DNA from: Phoronis australis
Taxonomy: Eukaryota; Phoronida; Phoronidae
DNA: 64,000 nt
Reading direction: 5' to 3'
NCBI GenBank assembly: GCA_002633005.1
Contig: NMRA01000056.1
Coordinates: 133,165-197,164, forward strand
Positions 47,971 through 60,880 of this stretch are shown here, one piece after another (position 1 is the first letter of the stretch; each line of letters begins with the position of its first letter). The notes beneath the pieces were generated by a model, which saw nothing but the letters and a program-made list of their open reading frames with translations, searched no databases and was not told the DNA's origin. The position numbers and the translations under genes were made by a program.

Positions 47971-50312
47971 GTGAGTTGTTTTTGAAACTGTTTTTCTAAG
48001 CTCTGTCAATCAAACCATGGCGAGTAAATATTCTATTCTTTTAAGTGCTTAAAGCAGCATTTTGCACCATTGAGCTGGCTAAAAATAAAAAAATTGAATT
48101 AGAACTTTTACCCTAATAAAATTGGTCTCGTGTTATTTTGTTATTGCGATAGGGTTCTATTTTTTATCAACTGGAAGTCACATCCAATGCGTACATTGGC
48201 CATTCTCAAATTCGCAATTTCATGGTGGCAATATGCCATTTTAGAACTTGCAGCTTTAAGGTTGCTAACTCTAATAAACTTTGAAGCATCTTTTTGAGTC
48301 TGAGGAGTGGTTTCAATGTTCTTGGTCGTAAGGAAAATAGAATCCTGTCACAGCAAGGAATATAATGAGAGTTCAGACTGAGAATAAAAGGCCAGATTCG
48401 ATTTTCATTTTCATCGCGGTAAATAGGGCAGAATACAGCTTTAATTCATGCCCGTGTGGTTGTGATAATTTAACGCTAACTATTTATCCTCGTCTTGGCT
48501 CCTAGCTTCTATAACCCCAGAACTTGAAATCCATAACCTTACAGCTACTTCAAGTATTTATGTGCATAGACTGAATGGTTTATACTGTAACTGTCTTAGA
48601 GCTCAAAAATAAGTTTTGCTACATCAAATTTTCCCCGAGAGACATTGTCACGAGCAAAACAACAAACGGGGCCTGTTTTATCTGTTTTGATCTTAACCAC
48701 ATCTTGTAAAAAGTGGCTGAAGTGCTCCAGTTTGTATCTGATCAGGTATGTCATTAGATTTTTTTATTAGCTGTTTGAAGGTATTAAACATTGGCATGAA
48801 AAACAGAATCGTGGGAAGCAAGGGACGTTGTTAATGCTTGGAAAAAGTTCCATCAAAAAACAGCTAAATTGTCTCCACTGTTTTAACTTTACAAATGGTA
48901 AATTGGTTGGACATTTATTGCATTAGACAGGGACATCTCCTTTGCCTTTCCAGTTACTCTATGGTTGATTAAAACCACATTGTTGACCCTTGTTAAATTC
49001 CCTTCACACAGTGGGTTACAAAAAACTATTCTGCAAGATTCCCAATTAGTGGCGTGGTTGTCACGACATCAAGAAAATTACTCAACTGTAGCAAGCCGAT
49101 AACACGTGATAAAGCTTTACCTTAGATACTTTCGAGCTGTGCTGTCACTGTGCCAGGATTATGTTTTCCTCTATCAACCATTTCGGCTTTCACGAGGGTC
49201 AGACGGCAATAGCTTTTGTTGTCATTGTCTTTTACCGAGAATTTCTGATGGTTTAGGAAAACAGCACATTTTTTTACTTTTCTTGTGTCCTGAAAGAAAC
49301 CCATGGGTCTGCTTCATAAATGTTACTTAAGACTTGAGAAAAAATTGCTCTTGCTCTCCTACTTCAAAATTGCTGAAGAAGGTTTAGCCAAGTAAATATG
49401 AGCTCAGTTCACAGTCTAGAAATAATTTAAAGAAATCACCTTAATGACTAGCAGTTAGGTGTATATTCTTGGAGTCTTAGCACTTTTTTCCCAAGTGGGA
49501 TTTAATCATCTTTCAGAAATAGTTGTGTGGAGCGTTGACCAAATTTCTGACTTAAGTCTTATTGTAGTCACTTTTCATGAAACGGACCCCAGGTATAATT
49601 TCCGGCGGAAGGAGAGTTAAAAACAGAAAATGCCATAATGTGTGTCGTGATGACTGTTTGCTGTGCCAAATGAAGTCATACGAAGGTTGCAAGGTATTTT
49701 TTAACTTGAGACATCCATGCGACGGGCGTAGAATGGTTATCGTGTATTGGACAGTACCATTGTTTTCCTTTGTTGCATCTTTGCTGTATATAACAATGTC
49801 GCATGGATATCGTACCTTGGTCGCACATCAGCTGGTTACCGATACATGCTTGCCATTATCTTCATTATAAGAAAGAAAAACAAGGTGAACAATGGATACG
49901 CCTATCTACCGATCTCTATGCGAGGAGCTTGCTGCCCAGTTTCCCCTGGGTTGCTTAGTTGTTGGATTTATCATAAAAATGATATCCACTAAAATCTCCC
50001 CAATTTTGGACACCCAATGGTCGATAACTGAAATTTTATGTCTCATTTTTCTTACAAGTTATATAACACCAAATTCATGTTTTACCATGTTCTTTATGAT
50101 GTTTACCTTCACACAAAATTTTGAACTTGCAACTGTGTAAGAAGTCCTTGAATAATGAGAAGGGGGGCACTTTAGTTACCGTAATATGGTTAAGGGCATC
50201 TAACTAACTGACTTAGGTGGCCTGATGGCTGAATGTAAATGGGAATGGAGTTGTGTTTTTGACTGACCCCTGGTGTCCTGTAGTGCCTGACCTCCTGGAC
50301 TATTATGTATGA
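47971..50312. other. intron following the PDE4-like start exon
   Basis: AT-rich. A possible miniature element lies at about 48048-48256 (cttaaagcagca at the left, tgcagctttaag at the right), unconfirmed. Open frames at 49.6-50.1 kb show no family resemblance. Confidence 0.45.
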
Positions 50313-50433
50313 ACGGTTATGTAGGACCCTAGAAAAATGTCCAAATTTAGCTAACGCCAGAACATCATATCTCAGAAACGGCTGATTGGATTCATGAGGT
50401 GTTTCTGGGTATTGTGCTTTATGCACTGTTCTC
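50313..50433 (-). repeat. dispersed repeat family A, copy 3 (inverted)
   Basis: Its reverse complement aligns with 39126-39238 (see there). An 83-codon minus-strand frame here is a by-product of the repeat. Confidence 0.75.
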
Positions 50434-53330
50434 AAATACATTGTCAGGAATTGTTTTTAAAATGTTTCACTTTTACACGAGAGGCTATTCAAAAATAGGA
50501 CTTAATGGTTTTCATGACAAGAATCAAAAGTTGCATAAAATGAAAACGAAACAATGGTTCAGAAAACTGTAACGCGATTCTTGAGATTGCGTCATGAACA
50601 TTTATATCAAATAAAGCTACTCATACTTTTGTTTTGCTATCAACGCACCTTTCTTTTTGGCTAAATTTTATTAAAATGCCACAACCACATGGCAGATTTG
50701 TAAAAGGACGTAAATCAAATTCTGTAGGCTTTCTAATGTCATAAAATATACTTTCAAAATTAAGTTATAAAATTCTTCAGTTTTGTAGAAATGTGGTTAA
50801 ATGCGCAGCCTTGTGGATTGCCAACAACAAAACCTTAATCACTTGATGTGCTGCTGGTACTGTGAACATAAATTGCCTGCACTTGAACAATTATGGTATT
50901 TCCTCAGTTGGTTTTCAATTGTCCAAGTCATCATTCACACTGTTTACATGTCTGGGTTTGCACTGTGTGAATTTACAGGGACAGTATTTTCATATTTTTC
51001 ACAACATGAGTTTCTAATGAGATTTAAGACACATCATTCAAATCTTGACAGGCAACTGTAACTTAGCCCAACACAGACACATTACTGGGAATATATGGGG
51101 AGCCCAGTGTGTCCTGAATGAGGTACTATCAGTTTGAAACCCCTTGCCCAGCTTTATAGGCTAAGGTCAACCTACTGGATAGCACTGTTACATGCCCACA
51201 ACATGTAGCGCATGGCAACAAATGGAAAAGTCTGTTTTCTTAAAGGAGGCTGGCAGACTTGAAAACTTCCTTCACGAAGAACCATAATGGGGCTCTTGTG
51301 CTTTTAGCTCAGGTGTTTTGTCCAATGGACCAAACCATGAGGCATGCGCACGTCTGATGCACCGCAAATGACATCAGACCACCTGGACTGTTTTTTCTAA
51401 CGAGACTGCATCCTTTAAGGGGACATTGTCAGTGAGGAAAGCAATTTCTGAGATCAGCCCAAGTACAAAATCAAACTTGGATCCCCACAGTATGCTGGTA
51501 GAGATAAATCGCACTGGATAAATGGCAAGGTATTTTAAGCGTCTTTAAGTAGCAAAGTCACCCGCCTCGATTTCAGTGAATGTCTGGCAGACGACGACAA
51601 CAATTGGCCATTTGTAATAAAATCACAAAAACAACGGAATTTATTGTTTTACAGCTCTGGTCAAAACTACTTACTTCAAAAGTCCAACAATGATCCAAAA
51701 AATGAATTTTTCCGCTTTGCTTCGGATGATGTTCGTTTAACTCCGCTGTAAACTAGTGGTGTATTTATAGTACAAATCTCTCCAAAAACCAACATCTCGC
51801 AACACCATGCAAAATCACTGGAATGAAGGGCAAGCCGTGAGTATGGTTCAGACCTCAGTAGCACACCAGCGCCAACGTGATGATTAGTTGGTCAGGTTAG
51901 GAGTGTTGCATTATGGGATAGAATCCACGGCACCCATTCCCAAACCAGTAGTTCTTATCATAATGGTTATGGTCTACCAAACGCCTCCATAGGCTTCAGC
52001 AAAGAAACTGTCGTTTCATTTTGATTACGAATCACCTATAAAAGTTATCTTAAGCATAAGCTCCTAACTCTGAGCTTGAAAAAATGACAGATTGACAGTA
52101 TTTTCAACCATGCCGGGAAAAGCCAAAATAGCTGCTATACTTTGTCGTCTTGGAAAAACTTGTTAATTTCATGTGCTATTATAATGTTAGAAAATGCAGC
52201 TTCCCTTCATCACGGTTTGTTTCAATGTATAACATACAGAAAGTTTGGATTTGGTGTAATTTTCATTTTAATCTTCTAATTCGTCAAATTCAGGCCGGCT
52301 CAGCAACTTTATGTAACTAATAATTTTTCGTCATCATTAATTTCATAGTTTTTAGTTGAAATAAATGCAGAGGATAAAGCCTGCAACATCATTGTTTTTT
52401 TACAATGAAAGTTAAATTTTTCTCTTGCAATTGCTTGCGGTATCATATGGCGTAGTAATTTTCCTGTAACCCCTATGATGTCATTTCAACTTCAAAGGTT
52501 GGTGACCTCTCAGTTTCAGCCTTTTTGTTGTGTAACTGTGTTGAATTGTATTCTTTGGAAAAAGCTGTGATTACATGTGATTATGAGTCTGTTCTTTCCC
52601 TGGGTGTGACCCCCGGAAAGAGTGAATGTTGGTGATAAGAGTTTCTATGCAGTGGCGTTGATTGATTCATTCTTGGTTTGTCAATAAGATGTTTCTTTCT
52701 GTAGACTGTGTATTGCTTGGTGACAACAAAGGTCCGCTTAGGTATCAATTTTTGCTTTACTAATGAGGCGATCACTAAAACAATTAATTCATTCATGAAT
52801 TGATTTGAACTGATATAGTTACATTAGAGATGTTGTGCTTGCCAGTATTTAATAGATGGATTGTTTTTTATTGATTGTTGGTAAGAAAATGGTCCTAAAA
52901 CAAACTCTGTTTCCAAAGCTAGGAATTTTCCTATTAACACATGCGAATTGTTGTCCAATTTTATATAATATATGACTTAATGTGTAACAAATGAAATGGT
53001 CATATTTTGTTGAAAAACTATAGAAATCCGAAAAAATCAACTAATTTGCAAATTTAACAAAAATGCCGGGACTGATTTACTGGATCTGCTAACACGATTA
53101 ATTCAGATTTTTTTACCAATAGAAAGGACAACTTCAGACAAAACTTTTGATAAAGATTGATTTTTGCAAATTGTTGAATATTCTTTGATCCCACTGTGTA
53201 CAAATCATAGTAAAAAAGTATTTGAAGGCCCACCCCAAATGCATAACTTCTATTCTAGTTTTTGAAAATTGAATTGATGGTTCTCAAAACTGCGACTAAA
53301 TACGGTTCTTTTTATAAAATTTTGGCACAG
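50434..53330. other. intron-like interval
   Basis: No exon or paired repeat recognised. 51100-51600 is somewhat GC-richer without interpretable frames. Confidence 0.4.
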
Positions 53331-53408
53331 GTTAGGGCTGTTGAGCATGGAACAAAGGCTTCAGTGCCAAGTAGCACAGGTCAATCACTGCCCAGTCCAT
53401 CATTAATG
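53331..53408 (+). CDS. weak candidate internal exon
   Basis: A T-rich tract ending ttttggcacag precedes a 26-codon open segment that ends before GTAATT. It reads VRAVEHGTKASVPSS and is Ser/Pro-rich. VEHGTKA has a faint likeness to the start of PDE4 UCR1 (VDNGTSA), but the phase is wrong for the start exons found here and the likeness stops at once. It is more likely chance; recorded because it sits downstream of the PDE4-like start on the same strand. Confidence 0.1.
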
Positions 53409-55673
53409 GTAATTACGCAATTGCTTGGCAAATCCTGGCATTTCAAACTTTGCGTTGATAAATTTCAGTTCCTTGTTAAAAGTTATTGAAACATGCTTGT
53501 GACTTGTATGAAAAATAATGAAATTTCATCCTTTTGTGAATAAATTCAGTGTCTGGAATTGAAAAGATCTTTCAGACTTGGGTGATGTTTTAAAATGCAG
53601 ACAGCATTCTCCATGTTTTGAAAGCCGGCAGCATGGTTTAGAGCCCTTGTCTTGATGCTTTTTACAAACACTGACATGTTTTAGGTTTGCTATAGCACTC
53701 AGTTAGCTTTGTAATGTTTTAATATGCTGTGATATGCACTGACCGGCTGCAAAACCTATACATTTGTGCTCAGCCAATAGGCTACTGATGTCAGTAATTG
53801 AAAGCATGTTGCCATGACGCCATAGTTACTTTTAAGGTGGGAAAAGAGAGATTGATTCAACATGGGATTTATTTTTTTTTCCTGAAAAACAGATATTCCT
53901 TGGTAGACCATGTTACAATTATGAACCAATTCCAGTCATTTGCTGATATACATTGTAACATTGGTAGTTGTTCACCTTTAATTAAGTTTATGTATCCATG
54001 AAGAGTTTCAATTTGATGTGTGTGTGCTTAATAAAGTGTTTTCAATTGATTGTAACAAGGTGCAGGTGGTCTTTTACATGTTAAGGTGCATCAGGGGTTA
54101 GTTACCTAGCGACTCGTAGAGACCCTGGATTTTCCACGATAATGGAAAACTAGTGCAATAAACAAACTTTGACTTCTTTTGCGGAATTCGTTATTTCAGC
54201 AGCAGATACTATAGTTTTAATGTTTTTGGTTTTTAATTTCCAAAAATTAAGACTATAATCCATCAAATTTGACTATTCTGGCCACAAATTGATTGGTAAA
54301 ATGAAGCTGTGGCATAATTCAAGGGAAAATGTAAAGCAGTTCCCAGACCATTTGACTGTTATTTATGACTTTGAAATAGTAAAACAGAATTTGCTAATTT
54401 ACAAAACGAACAAAACAAAAAAATTTTGTTTGCTAAAATGGATCTTTTATTCTTCACAGATATGGGCAGACTTTTCAGTTTTTTTGTTGTGCGCACATGA
54501 CTGGAACATGTTTCTTATAGTAAGTTCATTTGAGTGGCGACAAATCTAGCAGCTCTTCTGTGGCCAAATTTGCTAACATTTTTGCCAGGTATGCTGTCCG
54601 TGAATGGGTCATTTACGCCAGCAGTCGGTTTATTGCCTCACCACCCATGTCACTTTTGAAGTGAAAATTGATACCAGAGTCCCTATACTCTCTGCAATAA
54701 ACTGATCCAGACAACAAAGCCTCCTACTCCTGCCAATGTATATTGTTTGAAGTAAGTGATCTGGCTACAAAAGTGCCAGCAGTCGGAACCACCGGAAAAG
54801 TACCAGCAAAAGTGTCAATTGCAAACTTTCAGAGAGCTAGGGAAAACAATGTCATTTTAGCCAGTTTGTGAACTACATATAAAGGTATTGCTGGATTCTT
54901 AACAGATTTTGTTCATCTGAACGTCAGCAGCCCACTCAGAACAGTCGTGGATAATTTTCAAAAACTGGCCCGCTTTTTTGTGTATCCTTTTGAAAATGTT
55001 GGCTATTATAGAGAACCGTTTCCATAGTTCTATGAAAGTGAGTCAAGATGACCCAATGGTTTCACTTGTCCCTTTCCTATTAGCAAAACTCCGTCTATCA
55101 CAACTCCTTCCCAAGTGAAACCCTTATCTTTTCCACAAACATCTCTTTGGTAGTGACATCGAAGTTACCTCTAGTTCTGGGGATTAGACACCAGATGGGG
55201 TGGTTGATTCGCACTCTCGATTGGATACCTGTGCTGCACACATGCTCTAACCATTCCCCCTGTCAGAATGGATGAAATCTTTCCATTGCAGGGAAGTTAT
55301 TGCTCAACTCTGCAGTTTATCCACATATTTTGAGAAGTGTGATGACTGGTAGTTACTCCTTTACAAAATATGAGTTGCAGCGTTTAATGGGAAACGACAA
55401 CTTGAATCATCTTCATTAAGACAGTCATATTTAACGTTTCGGGTCAACGCATTTGTGTGTCTGTTCATGAACACAGTCATGACGCGTTATTTCCTGGGGA
55501 ATTTTGTGATAAAATCATTTTTAAAATCTTTTGATTAATTTACACCAACATCTAGCCTAAGGGCACCAGTCATTTCGGTCACCGTCTTTAGTAGGATGAT
55601 TAACATGCAAAGTTATAAAGAAGGTTGCCAGTCTTTTTGATTCCTAGCACACGGCCATGATCTTATTAGTTCC
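53409..55673. other. intron-like interval
   Basis: No recognised feature. Confidence 0.4.
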
Positions 55674-56290
55674 GTTTAGACATTAACGTTTGACACGGCG
55701 CATACGGGGCAAGATGATGGATATTGAGTGCCTGTTTACACAGTCACACACAACTCAGAAACGGCGGCACGGGGGAAATTGTAGGCAGGAATGTGGAGTG
55801 CTCATCCTCAAAGATGAAAATTGTTGTTGTTGTTATGGTGCTCAATGATTTTCTTGATCAGCTGATTGACGCTTTCAACACTTAAGGCCTACGCTACATA
55901 CCCAAGCATTTGAATTGAACCCAGTCTTCACTGTAAACTGTGTAATATTCTGATAATGTTCTAACAAAATAAAATGTGGTCAGGTTTAAAGTTAGAAGTT
56001 AGGTACTGAACAGCTGACTAATAAATTGTAGAAATTGCAAATATGATCACCTTTATGTGTGTTTTGTGTGCAAGTGCAATAGAGATGATCCCTTCCGTCT
56101 TGCCCCAGTTTCACGTTTTAACATATAGTTGACACGGAGCAAGATGATCGGGTGCAAGTTACTCTACCTCACAGCCCGGTAACAAAAAAGTTTTGTCATC
56201 TTGTTGTCACTTTGCTCCGTGTCAGTCCTGTTTACACACATACTTGGGCTGGATCTTGTTCCCTCCCGTGTCAGCTGATCCGTGTCAAAA
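55674..56290. mobile_element. miniature DNA element, family D copy 2
   Basis: It starts gtttagacattaacgtttgacacgg and ends ccgtgtcaaaagtaaa. The inner 16 bases at the left (ttaacgtttgacacgg) and the complement of the right (tttacttttgacacgg) match at 14 positions, giving terminal inverted repeats. tgacacgg-type motifs recur inside in both directions. Partner of 14126-14545. Confidence 0.7.
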
Positions 56291-57421
56291 GTAAATAAAG
56301 GGCAGTATTGAACTCAAGTGCCCTGGATTTTTACCCTTTGTAATGAAGTTAATAATCCTAATATTTGAATGGAGAATATACCTAATTGTGAATGGTTCTT
56401 TGAAAATAGGTCTAGTCATAACCCCTGTTGGGGTAATAATATGACTAGGACAAACCTTGCCCAGGACAGTCAGTTTTGGTTCAGTGCTTTCAAATGATCA
56501 AGGAGAATTGGGACTGTCTGATGTCTTTCAACTGTAATAATGATGATAATGGTGCTGACATTGAAACTAGATATTATAACATTAATATCATCATAGCTGT
56601 TTGGTTAACAATACTAAAGCTCTGGAAAATTTGCACGATGATATTAAACATTAGTCGAACAGTGCATAGAATATTTATTAGTACAGTTCAATACCAGATC
56701 AAATAACAAATACTGTCCTGTTTGTAGCTAGGAAATCACACACTGGTTGTTTACATCTGGTGTGTTCATTAATTAGCACATTTTGTCCTGTGACGTTGTG
56801 TTTTGTGACTTGCACAAAGAATCCTGTATTAGATCAAACACCTCTGGCAGTGGTGTATTGTTTAGTGTATGTTTGTTAATTAACAAATTTTACTTACAGG
56901 TTGGGAGTAAAAGTTGTGTAATTCTGTCTCCTGCATAGCGAAGCTGAAATCTTAAAACAGGCAGAGCTTAGCAGGGCTGGGTTAAGTGATCTACAGGTTG
57001 CCAATGCAACCTTAAATTTTGGTTGGCGACCTTTAAAAAATCTCGCCATGATGTCGCCACACACATCCGAGCATGTACTCAAAATACTACCGGAAATAAA
57101 AAGACGGAAGTCAGAATTGTTCCGGAAAAATGGGAAGGATCGAGTTCATGTGTCCGGGATTTGGCGAGCTGAGTTCATACTAAGCGTCGAACCATGCTTA
57201 GTGTAGATATGTTCATTTGGCCATTTTCTATGAAAAGTAAACCATACAGCTGATCACCTGTTTACATTCAAAGTCAGTGGTAATGGTAAACCCTGCCCAA
57301 CAACAGTGTTAACTAGTTGCTGTTCAGTTGAGGTTTTATTGTTACTTTGTGGCACACAATGGAGAGGTAACACCATGTTTAGGGGGCAAGATCATGTAGA
57401 GACATAGCGGGGATTCTCGCC
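56291..57421. other. intron-like interval
   Basis: No coding recognised. tttttacttacag at about 56888-56900 has the look of a 3' splice site, but the sequence after it has no long open frame. Confidence 0.35.
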
Positions 57422-57877
57422 TCATGGTGGAGTGGAGGATAACGGTGCTACCCTATCCGCTGTCGCCACCGATGTGACACCTCCCCCTGGTTGACACCAC
57501 ATTTGTGCTGCCCTCTTTTGTCGTGGTGCCCTGTCAGTTCTCTTCCCAATCCTGAAATCAATTCTAAGTTTACTGTAGAACAATTTGAGACCAATTTCAT
57601 AACAGTAAGTGGTCCAAGTGAAAAGGCAGGTGTATAACCTCTGTTCTAGACAGAGTGATGGTGACATTGGAATTCCACAGCAGGGAGACCAGGTCTGGTT
57701 CAACTTCGGGGCGGGAGTGTTCTGAAATTTTGATATATCTGGCACAAGAAGCAAAGTTGGTGCCATTGATAAAATTATGTAATGATTATGGCAGTGTGAG
57801 TTCAATATAGCGGAAGGTCTGAAAGTAGACATCATAGTACGTAGCAAATTTCTCACCACAGTTTTTATTTTGCACAA
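57422..57877 (-). pseudogene. possible decayed coding segment, unidentified
   Basis: On the minus strand coding-like sequence seems to move between frames. One frame reads FATYYDVYFQTFRYIELTLP then stops; the same frame resumes as NGTNFASCARYIKISE and continues to a stop. A third, 151-codon frame (57422-57877) stays open throughout. The segment is GC-richer than its flanks, especially at 57420-57550. I recognise no domain. A decayed transposon or retro-copy gene would fit, as would chance. Confidence 0.2.
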
Positions 57878-58324
57878 GATGCCCTAGGTTTCTCTGAAAA
57901 AATTTATACATGTCATAGGTAAAGAAATGTACTCCAGTATGACGCAATATTCATTTGTATTGTTGAACCCTACTAGGATATATCACGCAATATTTCTTGC
58001 AGCGCTTCCAGGAGCTAGTTTGGTGTTTTTATTAGGTATACATTTGATCCATAGTTGAATACACACTTTTCCACAAAATTCTATATTGTTATTATTGATT
58101 ATTCAAAGACTACAGCGGCGCTCAGTTGCTTGTGGTAAAAGTATAATTTTTAATGTATTACCCAATTGAAACTTGATGGGAGCACGTGCACATGCATTTG
58201 CCACATGCGCATACAAACACAGCTGTCACAAATCTTTGCACGGTCAGCTCGCAGCACTGAAATAAATGGGGGGGGCTAATTTCCCATGCTGTAAGCCTCC
58301 GCCAGTGAGATAGTCCAGTTACCT

Positions 58325-58498
58325 GGGGGTACTCCCATAGAAAAGGTTAGGGTACGTGCCACCCAAAAGGGCGCTATTTCCGACAAAATACTCTTTAAAA
58401 AGGCTCTTTTTAAAATTTTTAAAACAAAACTGGCAAAATGAGTAGGTATCTTAATTTTCAGAACGGCACCCCCATACAAGAAGTGGTCGAGTACCCCC
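58325..58498. mobile_element. 174-bp miniature inverted-repeat element
   Basis: gggggtactc (58325-58334) and gagtaccccc (58489-58498) are exact 10-bp terminal inverted repeats. The interior contains ccacccaaaagggcgctattt and an AT-rich run. Similar small gggggtactc-ended elements are, from memory, frequent in marine invertebrate genomes. Target duplications are not clear. Confidence 0.6.
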
Positions 58499-58739
58499 CT
58501 TCTGGTCGAGTTATTAGGTATATTTATTACTAACTGTGAGAAATTTAGATAACAACGTAAATGAGGAAAATGAGACACGCGATGTTTGACGTGTGTAATA
58601 TATTATCCAACGTGATCGAGTAGTCGACAGACGACAAACATTTTCCAAAGCTGTTTTGTCTGTGGTGGTTTACGCTTGCAATTGAACGTGTTAGATACTG
58701 ACTGTCTAGGTTATCCCGCTTTTTAACAAACATTAAGGG

Positions 58740-60880
58740 TCAAACGATATGTTTGGTATACGTTGATCGTATGTCTTGATTGACAGATCTAAAACTTTCC
58801 GAAGTTGTATCGCCTGTTGTCGTAAACGTGTTACAAATGTCTGGGAGGTTCATTTTGCCCAACCGTTTTTTGTGAGTTCTTAAATTCCAGGATCTGTCCT
58901 GTCCCATAGTTGATCGTAACCATGTTTTTACTCTCCTCGCCGTAGAAAACGTTCTCTCTGCCGACGCACTGGTAGCAAGATTCACTAAACGTTCTCTCTG
59001 CCGACGCACTGGTAGCAGGGTTCACTAAACTTTCTCTCTGCCGACGCACTGGTAGCAGGGTTCACTAAACGTTCTCTCTGCCGACGCACTGGTAGCAGGG
59101 TTCACTAAACGTTCTCTCTGCCGATGCATTGGTAGCAGGGTTCTCTAAAACAAGTTTGAAAAGCATTACTATATTGACGGTTGATCGAGGACTTCTCGAA
59201 GTGATCACGACCGTTCACGATCTCAAGAATATACCTGAAACACTGACAAATCTGTTCACCTCCAAGTACTTTAACGGTATTCAATTGCATTACCAAATTA
59301 TCACTAACGAAGTCTTGTGAGTACGATCCCATCACCTGCATTAGCTCAGGCTGAATGTCTTTCTCTCCTGGCATAGCCTTAAGGATTATCGATTCAAGGA
59401 CCACGTTCATTTTGAACGCTTCGTTGTCAAATCTTTGTTTTAAATGATCTCGTATCTCGTATTGGTCTATGATCGATTGGGCTTGCTAATATTCGGATTC
59501 TGCTGACTGCATTTCAAAATGCACCGGTGCTCTGCGTTTACGAGGTAACGTGGGACCTTAATTTTGGTTACAAGACTTGCTCTTGGAAAGCGTTGTTTTC
59601 CATAATGAGTCGAAAGACTCTTCGTCAGCTTTGCCAGATGATGTCTTTGGGTGGCAGATAGTGACTTGTTTTGGAGAGTTTCAGCAAGATTGTCAGTATG
59701 GGAAACGGAAATCAGTAACCGAGCGATAGGCCGAAGTAAAAGTCAAAACTTTGCATTTGACTCTTACAACCTGTGATTCATGCGCAAATTTCTGAGTCTA
59801 AACTCTTCTATAAGCACACACGAGCTCCATGTGTCAAACAGAGCCAGATAATTGTCCAACACACGCTTGTAGCATTCGGCTTTAAATGTCCACCTTGTCA
59901 GACAGTCTGAAGAGTCCGGTTGGTGAGAAATTGTCCTCGTCATCTTCGATGTTGTTTTTAATTTCCCCAAAAATTTGTTCACCTTCGGAGAATACTTGGC
60001 TTCAGTCACAATTTCCCTAACCATTTCCATTGTGTTGGACAATAGTTTGTTTTCTTTGGTTACATCTTTACGCCTAAACTGAGTGAGTGGCAATAGGGAC
60101 TGCTTTTAGCTGTTCTTATGTAGTCTTTGCGACACCTGCTTTCTTCCTTAACGTTATGTACTTGCACCGTCCTAACATTGTCCTTGACATTTGGTCAGTC
60201 ATGGTTTATGTTCTTGTAATCTCCTTTTTATTGCATGTGATATGGCAGTATCAATATTTGGCAGGTAAGTAAAACCTACAAAATCTTCATGACATTCAAC
60301 TTGTTTGTCAACCCATGGGATGCACATGGAAGGCTGTTCTTTGTTGCTTATTCTGGTATATTCATCTCAAATGAATGAGAAAAAACCATCCCCAATGTCT
60401 GCTACCAAGTTTCGCATAACCCGTAATGCCATCAAGTCAGTGATCTCAATTTGAAAATTGTGGCAGAGATACTTATCGCCCTTTTTGCTGGCAATCCTTT
60501 TTTTAAAAATTAGGATCATCTTTCCTACATAGGTAGTCATGAATGTTGCAAAAAATTTGATTCTTCATCGGTTCTCCCTCTTAACCCAGTGCCTTGTCTA
60601 GACAAAAGTTGTAATTTTTCAACAATTTTAATCAGGCATTGACGATTGTCTGTATGTAGTTTGTCAGAATTGGCGTTGGTTAATGACCTTATGTCTCTCA
60701 TTTTTAAATACACAAATTTATGCTTGGAAGCCAACAGGTGGCACTGCGACTGCTCATGCTCTTTTATAAGTTGGTGGACCTACGTTGGATCCACAACTTG
60801 TTCTACCGTTTCACCACTCTTCGAAAAGCTTCCAATTGCAGGAGGTTTGGAGAAGAAGTCTGTTATTTTTGATCTGTTGT
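58740..60880 (-). pseudogene. hAT-family transposase (DUF4371, TTF/ZMYM type), decayed
   Basis: Read right to left on the minus strand, landmarks follow the family order. First is IKEHEQSQCH (60740-60770), end of the TTF-type zinc finger. Next is LSRQGTGLRGRTDEESNF (about 60545-60605), then DEYTRISNKEQ with HEDFVGF (60280-60370), the catalytic-core region. After it come KCQGQC-stop-DGAS (about 60195), CLTRWTFKAECYKRVLDNY (59840-59900) and LPRKRRAPVHFE (59510-59550). The C-terminal dimerisation motif ASAERTFS...WLRSTMGQDR ends it (58890-58990). Stops interrupt at least the DE motif (TGA at 60367-60369), the CYDGAS motif (Tyr replaced by stop), the finger region near 60785 and 59490, and frames shift in several places. 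No intact product is possible. Terminal inverted repeats were not found. Such elements move by cut and paste. Confidence 0.85.
58951..59150. repeat. five-copy 40-bp tandem repeat in hAT dimerisation region
   Basis: Units start at 58951, 58991, 59031, 59071 and 59111, each gttctctctgccgacgcact followed by ggtagca-g-ttcactaaa, with only a few differences. On the minus strand each unit encodes the SASAERTF segment in one of the three frames, because 40 is not divisible by three. The extra copies therefore add 160 bp and break the transposase frame. Confidence 0.95.

Noticed and set aside
48640-48744. Open stretch ending atcag|GTATGT
   Set aside because: The frame has no ATG and an upstream stop; at most a non-coding exon.
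53331-53408. Could be the PDE4 UCR1 exon (VEHGTKA resembling VDNGTSA)
   Set aside because: The phase does not fit the four start exons, FD is missing, and the next residues do not follow UCR1.
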